Part shown: positions 15,049 to 21,398 of the stretch, in pieces
Layout of the letters: every line of letters begins with the position of its first letter
How positions within the stretch are numbered: position 1 is the stretch's first letter
Assembly: GCA_903825245.1 (NCBI GenBank)
Contig: CAIJZX010000027.1
Coordinates: 1-32,952, forward strand
Direction: 5' to 3'
Length of the DNA stretch: 32,952 nt
DNA from: Candidatus Kerfeldbacteria bacterium
Lineage (GTDB): Bacteria > Patescibacteriota > Patescibacteriia > SBBC01 > CAIJZX01
The notes under the pieces: generated by a model
What the model was told of the DNA's origin: nothing
The model's input: the letters and a program-made list of their open reading frames with translations, nothing else
The model's database searches: none
Translations under genes and position numbers: made by a program

Positions 15049-15813
15049 TTAAAAATTACAAAGTGCTTTAAAATCTGATGTAGAAAATTGATTGCAAAAA
15101 CTGTGTGCGAAGGCAGGATCTCTTTTTACTATGTATAAGCTTGAAAAACGATTGTCTGCTGCGTTTGTTATGATTGACCAAAGGCATTCATCGTGTGCTT
15201 GGGGATCGATTATTTTTTGACAGGCCGACGTAGCTTCTGACATACAGAATTGTCGCTGTGACACATTCTCTTGATACACCGAGGCACCTACCATATTGTC
15301 AGTCAGGCAAGTATTTAATTCCAAAGCAGTTTGTTGGGACGATAAAAAAACTTTATGAACGCATGTTTTCCAATCCCCAGATATTGCCGGGGTGTTTAAT
15401 ATATTACAATCCGTTACGCCATTCGGGTATGTAGTTGCCCTATCCTTCGTCTCATTAAATTGTACTTGCTGTTGATTACGTTCTTTGGTGGAAATTTGCA
15501 GACTATGGATTGCACGATATGTAAGAACTCCAAGGATAAGCACTAAAAGAACGAAGAAGATGGTTGTAACTATTCGTAATGAGCGAAGACGTTGAATGCG
15601 TCGCCGTGGGTCAGGATCTATCGATATGGAGTGGCCAATGTTGTGCATTACCACAATCATACCAAGGCCCAAAACGATACCTATTGGCTCATAAACAAAC
15701 ACCGCCCAGGAATCTGCAAACAGTGGCGCAAGCAGAAAAACCAAAAAAATTATTGTTGCCGGGATTATCCCAATATTTGTACTTTTTTTCTGTTGTGCGT
15801 TGTTCGACTCCAT
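15049..15813 (-). CDS. Multi-pass membrane protein with Cys-containing outer domain
   Basis: 254 residues from the ATG at 15813. Three hydrophobic helices are visible: about 13-33 (IGIIPATIIFLVFLLAPLFA), 37-57 (VFVYEPIGIVLGLGMIVVM) and 81-101 (IVTTIFFVLLVLILGVLTYRAI). The remaining 150 residues contain at least eight cysteines (C.IL, KTC, NTC, FC...SAC, DEC, SFC, LCN), suggesting a disulfide-bonded outer domain. Not recognised. A longer frame starts 11 codons upstream, but a TAAACT box ends 8 nt before this ATG. The gene lies between two terminator repeats. Confidence 0.7.
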   Translation of the reverse strand: MESNNAQQKKSTNIGIIPATIIFLVFLLAPLFADSWAVFVYEPIGIVLGLGMIVVMHNIGHSISIDPDPRRRIQRLRSLRIVTTIFFVLLVLILGVLTYRAIHSLQISTKERNQQQVQFNETKDRATTYPNGVTDCNILNTPAISGDWKTCVHKVFLSSQQTALELNTCLTDNMVGASVYQENVSQRQFCMSEATSACQKIIDPQAHDECLWSIITNAADNRFSSLYIVKRDPAFAHSFCNQFSTSDFKALCNF

Positions 15814-15860
15814 ATGATAACAGTTTAACATAGACGCTTTAACCACCCTAATTCCTGCCC

Positions 15861-15945
15861 GAAAGTAGGCTAACGCTTTTTTGTAAAAACAAAAACTGTC
15901 CTTTCGGACAGACTTTGGAAGAGTAACATTGTCCCCGCGGCCTAC
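15861..15945 (-). repeat. 5S-tail terminator repeat, copy B
   Basis: Minus strand: GTAGGCCGCGGGGACAATG (15927-15945), TTACTCTTCC, hairpin CTGTCC/GGACAG (15896-15911), T-rich tract, then GCGTTAGCCTACTTTC (15861-15876). GTAGGC and GCCTAC form the outer arms. The inner conserved block GCGGGGACAATGTTACTC is identical to the 3' terminus and flank of the 5S gene. Confidence 0.8.
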
Positions 15946-15948
15946 ACT

Positions 15949-16043
15949 GGATAATTCGGCTCCTCGCGTTGCTGCGGTGCAACGAATTATCCGTCTTCGA
16001 CCGCCGAGAGCAAAGCAGTTTGCTCTCTGACCGCTGGTGCGGT
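15949..16043. repeat. Cluster of consecutive stem-loops
   Basis: GGATAATTCG (15949-15958) with CGAATTATCC (15983-15992), enclosing GTTGC/GCAAC; GAGAGCAAA (16006-16014) with TTTGCTCTC (16019-16027); ACCGC/GCGGT (16030-16043). All stems are perfect. No coding potential is seen in 15847-16144; this cluster and the repeats fill it. Confidence 0.7.
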
Positions 16044-16060
16044 CGCGGTCTCGACCCTTC

Positions 16061-16167
16061 GGAAAGTAGGCCGTCGCTACCTGTGCGGTAGTACAGAAAA
16101 TAAAAACGCCACCGTGATGGTGGTGTCTTTAGAAGAGTAACATTGTCCCCGCGACGGCCTACTTTCC
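16061..16167 (-). repeat. 5S-tail terminator repeat, copy A, overlapping the 5S 3' end
   Basis: A perfect 17-bp inverted repeat, GGAAAGTAGGCCGTCGC at 16061-16077 and its complement at 16151-16167, brackets the 5S 3' end, the block AATGTTACTCTTC, hairpin CACCACC/GGTGGCG (16107-16125) and a T-run (minus strand, 16102-16106). The hairpin plus T-run is the 5S terminator. Confidence 0.8.
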
Positions 16168-16263
16168 CCCCGACATGCATCGGAGTATCATCGGCGCTAA
16201 CGGGCTTAACGACTGTGTTCGGGATGGGAACAGGTGTGACCCCGCCGCTCGAATCACGGAGAC
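16145..16263 (-). rRNA. rrf: 5S ribosomal RNA
   Basis: 119 nt. Helix I pairs GTCTCCGTGA at the 5' end with TCGCGGGGAC at the 3' end. Internal hallmarks CGGCGGGGTCACACCTGTTC, CCATCCCGAACACAG, AGCCCGTTAGCGCCGATG and GGGAAAGTAGG are present in order. It lies 241 nt downstream of the 23S gene on the same strand. Confidence 0.95.
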
Positions 16264-16292
16264 GATATGACCCTTCTCTGAAGCGAAACTGA

Positions 16293-16409
16293 CTATTTCA
16301 TGACCGCGCTGGTGGCCGGTGAGAGCCAGAAAATGATTCCCACAAATGCGGTAATCATCATCAGCATCATAACCAACCGAAGCTTCGGTGAAGCAATAAA
16401 ACGCGACAT
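16293..16409 (-). CDS. Possible 38-residue membrane peptide in the 23S-5S spacer
   Basis: An ATG-started frame (MSRFIASPKLRLVMMLMM...SATS-type tail ending AVMK) encodes one strongly hydrophobic helix with a basic N-terminus, the look of a real small membrane protein. The same frame is open upstream to about 16502 without another ATG. It would lie inside the rRNA precursor spacer, so it may be chance, or the spacer may simply have captured or lost a gene. No Shine-Dalgarno site is seen; a weak TTGCGC-17-TACCTT promoter could be drawn. The 16264-16504 spacer otherwise holds only rRNA-precursor sequence. Confidence 0.3.
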   Translation of the reverse strand: MSRFIASPKLRLVMMLMMITAFVGIIFWLSPATSAVMK

Positions 16410-16780
16410 ACGTAATATCAAGGTAGCACAATTCGCCAGTTCGCGCAAGCCGTTTACCGGTCTTTGGCGCTGGTGGTTCTGGTCCAGTACACTCGTTCCC
16501 AAACAACATATCAGAACTCGACTGATTAGTACGGCTCGGCTACATGCATTACTGCACTTCCACCTGCCGCCTATCGACCAGGTTATCTCCCTGGAGTCTG
16601 ATAATGAAATCTCATCTTGAAGTCGGCTTCACGCTTAGATGCTTTCAGCGTTTATCCATACTAAACGTTGCTACCGGGCGATGCTCCTGGTGGAACAGCC
16701 CGTACACAAGAGGTTTATTCTTTCCGGTCCTCTCGTACTAGGAAAGAGTCTTCTCAGATTTCGACGCCCACAGTAGATAG

Positions 16781-16817
<37 letters not shown>

Positions 16818-16892
16818 ACGTACCGCTTTAATTGGCGAACAGCCAAACCCTTGGGGCCTTCTCCAGTCCCAGGATGCGATGAGCCGACATCG

Positions 16893-17205
16893 TACTTTGA
16901 TCCATATTTTCGTATGGCGTAGACTATATCTTTTTCCTGTCCTCCGTTGTAGCTCTTCGATAAACTCAGAGCATGACGTGAGTGTTAATGACAGGACTCG
17001 GCGTATTACCTTCTCATCAGTAACTTCTTGTGCAGAGAAAGTCTCTTCTTTCGAATCAGTCGTTACGGGGTTATACATATTACTATGTAAACTTCCCACG
17101 GTATTGCCCGCCTATTCTCTATACCACTGAATAGGGTAGGGGTTCACCGTTATAAGCCGATATTTCTTTGGAATGGAATCACTTCCATTGCACCCCAATG
17201 TGTTA
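16893..17205 (-). ncRNA. Group I intron in 23S at E. coli position 2500
   Basis: 313 nt between GGCACCU and CGAUGUCGG of the peptidyl-transferase region. Group I core elements read in order on the minus strand: P near 17139-17151 and Q at 17092-17105 (P4 ACGGT/ACCGT), R at 17053-17067 (CGTAACGACTGATTC), S at 16922-16934 (AAAAGATATAGTC); P7 by GACT/AGTC. P1: exon GCACCU pairs with guide GGGUGC (17190-17195) with the expected U-G at the splice site. P10: guide CAUUG pairs with exon CGAUG. No endonuclease frame. The last intron base is A, not the usual G. Confidence 0.88.
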
Positions 17206-17728
17206 AGGTGCCAAACCTCCTCGTCGATGTGGACTCTTGGAGGAGATCAGCCTGTTATCCCCGGAGTAACTTTTGTCCGTTGAGCTTCGACGCGCCTATG
17301 TGCGATCGTCGGATCACTAACTTCGACTTTCGTCCCTGCTCGACTTGTAGGTCTTGCAGTCAAGCCAGCATATGGGTTTGCCCTACCGGTTGGGTTTCCA
17401 TTCCAACCTAGCTGACCTTTGTAAACGCCTCCGTTACATTTTAGGAGGCAACCGCCCCAGTTAAACTACCCACCAGACACTGTCCCCTATACCGGATAAC
17501 GGTACGGGGTTAGCATTCACAATCCATGAAGGTGGTATCTCATATTGCGACTCCATCCCGGCCAGAACCGGAACTTCGAAGTCTCCCACCTATGCTCAGT
17601 ACACGGATCGTGAAGGCAATGCCAAGTTATAGTAAAGCTTCACGGGGTCTTTTCGTCTAACTGTGGGTAACGAGCATCTTTACTCGTCTTGTAATTTCGC
17701 CGAGTCCCTCGTTGAGAGAGTCGTCAAC

Positions 17729-17778
<50 letters not shown>

Positions 17779-18388
17779 CATTGTGCTGGGCGAGACAACC
17801 TACGGTTTTCTCGTCCCACGCCACTCTTTCCCTTTCTTGTGTCGCCACTGGTCGCTGCAGCGAAAGTAAATTTCGCTTCGCGCCTGCGTGCTCGACCCGT
17901 CTTTGCTTTGTGCGGCGCTGGCTATCGCTGTGCGCCGCTTGGGGGAGTGTACAATTGGACTATATCTTCACCCGATATTTCTATTGAGGGTGCTTGGCGT
18001 GTAGTCTCTACGGGGTCAGATCGAAACTGGGAGAAGGGGAGAACCGATATTTTGGTTCTCCGGAAAGAGCGGAGGGGTGGGACGATGTTTTGTCCGTACA
18101 GTCGTGCTGGTAACACGAGCTATAACCGACGTTGCGGGCGTCAGTGGCGTCTCTGGAAAAATTCACAGGACTGCCTCACCCCCTCCTTCTCTCAGTTTCG
18201 ATCGACTTCCCTCGGTGTTGACGCTGTTCAGCGGTTTCACCGATATAGCCGAGTATTATTTTTGAGGACCATCATCACATTACTGTGATACGAGGCAGTT
18301 ACTATTCCTTACTGCACTCTCTATATCAACCTCTGACTTGCTACAACCGTCTCTAGTCCTTCGCCACACGACATGTGTCATGTGGCAA
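17779..18388 (-). ncRNA. Group I intron in 23S at E. coli position 1931
   Basis: 610 nt between CCUAAGGU and AGCGAAAUUCC, a known group I site. Core elements: P 18231-18244 (ATCGGTGAAACCGC), Q 18206-18220 (CAACACCGAGGGAAG) with P4 CGGTG/CACCG, R 17998-18011 (GTAGAGACTACACG), S 17957-17969 (GAAGATATAGTCC). The intron ends in G as expected. Extra stems include GAGAACC...GGTTCTC in the P6 region and GCGGCGC...GCGCCGC after S. No LAGLIDADG-type frame is present. The intron starts with a long hairpin (GCCACATGAC/GTCGTGTGGC); the guide for P1 was not identified. Confidence 0.9.
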
Positions 18389-19168
18389 ACCTTAGGACGG
18401 TTATAGTTACCGCCGGCGTTCATCAGCGCTTCAGATCAAGGCTTTCACCTCTCCCTTTAACGTTCTGACACTGGCCAGGCATCAGCCCCTATACATCAGC
18501 TTGCGCTTTCGCAGGGACCTAAGTTTTTGGTAAACAGTCGGTTGACGTCATTTATTGCAGCCCATCTTGCGATGGGCAGGCCATGTACCGAAGGTACGGC
18601 CACTGTTTTGCCGAGTTCCTAAACGAGGGTTCTCTCGTACGCCTTGGCAGATTTGCTGCCCATCCACCTGTGTCGGTTTACGGTACGGGGACGCCATGAC
18701 GTGAACTTGAAGCTTTTCTCGGCCCACTCTTTTCCTACATTGGTTCGCCCTTGCGGGTTTACCTGCGCCTTGCGGCTGGTTCATAACCAAAGAACCAGTA
18801 GAATCCGAGCATGCGTCACTTCAAGGATAATCATGTCGTCGTGCAGGAATATTAACCTGCTGTCCATCAGCTACGCCTTTCGGCCTCACCTTAGGCCCGA
18901 CTCACCCTGGGTCGATCTGCGTTGCCCAGGAAACCTTGGATTTACGGCGAGCGGGGTTCTCACCCGCTGTTGTGCTACTTATACCTACATTCTCACGTCC
19001 GTACGCTCCACGATGAGTCGCCTCTGTCGCTTCTGCGCATACGGAACGCTCCGCTACCACTCATGAGTCATCGCTGACTCACAAATCCTCAGCTTCGGTA
19101 CGATGCTTGAGCCCCGATACATTTTCGGCGCCCTGCGACTTGACCAGTGAGCTGTTACGCTTTCTTTA

Positions 19169-19199
<31 letters not shown>

Positions 19200-19817
19200 T
19201 TGTTTGAGTCGCGAGACTGCCTTTAACACTGAGCATCGATTTAGGGACCTTAGCTGGAGGTCTGGGTTCTTCCCCTCACGTCCGGTGGAGCTTAGCCCCC
19301 ACGGACTGACTGCCATACTTAATTCCACGGCATTCGGAGTTTGGTTGGAATTGCTAGTCTTGCGACACGCAGTCCCATTCAGTGCTCTACCACCATGGAG
19401 AAACATATGACGCTAGTCCAAAAACTATTTCGCGGAGAACCAGCTATCGCCGAGTTCGATTGGAATTTCTCCTCTACCCTCAACTCATCCCAGAGCGTTG
19501 CACGACTCACGGGTTCGGACCTCCACGGCATTTTACTGCCGCTTCATCCTGGTCAAGGGTAGCTCACCCGGCTTCGGGTCTGTTCTGGCCCACGGGCTCA
19601 GGCGTGAGTGTGACGACGTCTTTCGACACCGCCAAACTCACACAAGAGCAAGCGCCACTGAAGGCTCGCTTTCACTACGACTCCGGTCTAAGACGACCTT
19701 AGTCTACGTGGGACACAACAACTCGTAGGTTCATTCTTCAATAGGCACGCCGCAACTCTTTCGAGCCGCGACTGCTTGTAAGCGTATGGTTTCAGATACT
19801 ATTTCATTCCCCTCACC

Positions 19818-19860
<43 letters not shown>

Positions 19861-20056
19861 ATCACCAATGATATTTAGTCTTGGGAGGCTAGTCCTCCCG
19901 GCTTCTCACAGGATTTCACGAGTCCCGTGGTACTTGAGGAAAGTAACCAGTAAAGCTTTTGAGGGTCCATTTCGTCTACCGGGCTATCACCGTCTGTGGC
20001 AGGTCTTTCCAGACCGCTTCGACTATGGACTGGTCAAACCACTATCCGACGACCCC

Positions 20057-20228
20057 ACCGTCACCTCCCCTCGAATGAGGGGAGGAGCGGGGAGGGGTAC
20101 GGATAATAATTCAACATGCGCTCTACTCCTAGAATCACAAGCTCTAGACGTTACGATCTCGCAACCCTCACTATATATACGGTCTTGTGAACCTTTCTCC
20201 CTTGCGGAAGAAACAATGTAAGTTTAGA
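20057..20228 (-). other. Expanded variable helix in 23S (helix 16 region)
   Basis: Between the conserved blocks ending AACAGTCTAAAC and GGGGTCGTCGGA the gene has roughly 170 nt where most bacteria have 20-60. It contains a GGGGAGG-type hairpin (CCTCCCCTC/GAGGGGAGG) and no group I core. Could be a stable expansion or an excised intervening sequence. Confidence 0.5.
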
Positions 20229-20580
20229 CTGTTCCCGTTTCGCTCGCCACTACTCAGGGAATATTGTCACCCTTGCGGGTGACGGACTTTTTTTCTGTTC
20301 CTCGAGCTACTAAGATGTTTCAGTTCGCTCGGTGCACTCCACATGCTCTATATATTCAAGCATGGGTACTATGGAATTTCTGCCATAGTGGGTTACCCCA
20401 TTCGGACATCCCCGGATCACAGGTTGGTTGCCACCTCCCCGAGGCTTTTCGCAGGCTCCGACGTCCTTCATCGCTCATTGGTGTCAAGGCATTCACCATA
20501 CGCCCTTCTTGTTCTCATATATTGTCGAGATATAACTTTGCTTTTAAGGGCAAAATTACAGTTTCGAGTGTCTGTAACCA

Positions 20581-20611
20581 GAACCATCAACGTCATATTG
20601 TTGATCGGTTC
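20581..20611 (-). other. Hairpin in the 23S precursor leader
   Basis: GAACC-ATCAAC (20581-20591) pairs with GTTGAT-GGTTC (20600-20611), one bulged C. It lies 60 nt upstream of the 23S 5' end and could be a processing or antitermination element. A TTGACA at 20645-20650 on the minus strand has no good -10 partner. Confidence 0.45.
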
Positions 20612-20726
20612 TAATTTCGATTTGATGCGTTACCTTTATTCGGTTGTCAATTTGCGAGATTAACATCACTAGGAGAGGTACGAATTCGAGGTCGTACGCC
20701 TTGATAGTGGAGTCAATGAAATTGAA

Positions 20727-20914
20727 AGTACAGTTGGTAGCCCGCGTCGAGGGCACATGGTTTGTGGTACTGGCTAGGGTTCCACGGAGGCCCATGTGCA
20801 CACTCGGCGCGGGAATGTAGTACTCCGGAGGGAGCGCCGTAGTCGTATGAAGCACGATGGGCCGGTTACAGCTATTGCCCGCGACATACGAACGCTCCGC
20901 ACCGGAGCTTTTTT
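20727..20914 (+). ncRNA. Candidate structured RNA with terminator
   Basis: Nested helices on the plus strand: AGTAC/GTACT (20727-20731 with 20820-20824), CCCGCG/CGCGGG (20741-20746 with 20808-20813), CGAG/CTCG (20748-20751 with 20803-20806), GCACATGG/CCATGTGC (20753-20760 with 20792-20799), GTGG/CCAC. A second domain pairs TCGTATG (20843-20849) with CATACGA (20885-20891) around GGGC/GCCC. A terminator GCTCCG-CAC-CGGAGC-TTTTTT ends it (20894-20914). The 5' end and promoter were not found. A 34-codon frame at 20716 overlaps it but lacks a good ribosome site. Not matched to any RNA family I know. Confidence 0.5.
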
Positions 20915-21080
20915 CCTGCGCCCCAGACCGAGCGTGCAGTTTTGGGATAGCAGGACAATGGTGGGGATCCCGTGGCGTTTCATCAGGATGTGCCTGATGC
21001 CTTGACGCGCTCGAGTCGGGCACGTATGGATGCGCGCGAGACCCCCGATATAGGTGTGAAGAACAAAGTGGTGAGACAAC

Positions 21081-21097
21081 CCTTCGACAGGCTCAGG
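21081..21097. repeat. Palindromic intergenic element CCTTCGACAGGCTCAGG
   Basis: An imperfect palindrome of a type widely seen between bacterial genes (CCTGAGCCTGTCGAAGG when read on the other strand). One full copy here. Confidence 0.5.
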
Positions 21098-21149
21098 ATT
21101 ATCTATCCGCTTCGTGCTTCTGATTTTTTGTAAGGTGCAAATGAGACTG

Positions 21150-21286
21150 AAAAACCGCCCGATCGGCGGCTCCGGAAACGCAGGGCAGTAACGACAGGCC
21201 CTATGAGCCGACGACGATCTCCTTTCTAAGACTGTTCTGCATCAATTTGAGGTAAATGTTGAAGTTATTTTGCCCATTGGTGGGCA
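21150..21286 (-). ncRNA. Candidate small RNA, about 137 nt
   Basis: Promoter TTGACG-17-TACCCT (21293-21321) predicts a 5' end at about 21286, where a perfect hairpin TGCCCA-CCAA-TGGGCA begins (21271-21286). Then a single-stranded stretch with AGAAAGGAG, a two-part hairpin (GGCTC/GAGCC outer, AGGGC/GCCCT inner, 21168-21209), and a terminator CCGCC-GATCG-GGCGG-TTTTT ending at 21150. Only 11- and 13-codon frames are present, so it is probably non-coding. The outer hairpin arm shares two bases with the terminator stem, so the two may compete. Confidence 0.55.
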
Positions 21287-21292
21287 GGACGT

Positions 21293-21321
21293 AGGGTACA
21301 TGAATTCCGAGATAACGTCAA
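21293..21321 (-). promoter_or_regulatory. Promoter of the candidate small RNA
   Basis: TTGACG (21316-21321), 17-bp spacer, TACCCT (21293-21298) on the minus strand. Confidence 0.5.
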
Positions 21322-21358
21322 GGGAATGACGGGGACAAGATGGGGAGAGAAAAACATA

Positions 21359-21388
21359 TTGCATAATTATTAAAAAATGTGTTATAAT
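21359..21388 (+). promoter_or_regulatory. Promoter of first beta-helix gene
   Basis: TTGCAT (21359-21364), 18-bp spacer, TATAAT (21383-21388), 10 nt before the ATG at 21399. Confidence 0.7.
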
Positions 21389-21398
21389 ACACATATAT

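Noticed and set aside
16159-16509. 116-codon minus-strand frame across the 23S-5S spacer and 5S
   Set aside because: It overlaps the 5S gene and reads as rRNA-derived sequence.
20645-20650. TTGACA upstream of 23S as the rRNA promoter
   Set aside because: No acceptable -10 hexamer at 16-18 bp; noted only as a candidate.
20716-20820. 34-codon plus-strand frame starting MKLKVQLVARV
   Set aside because: It lies almost entirely within the paired arms of the candidate structured RNA, and its GGAG is only 3 nt from the ATG. A coding role is possible but less likely than RNA structure.
20556-21023. 155-codon open frame on the minus strand upstream of 23S
   Set aside because: Composition is not protein-like, it has no ribosome site or promoter, and it runs through the nested hairpins and terminator of the candidate plus-strand RNA.
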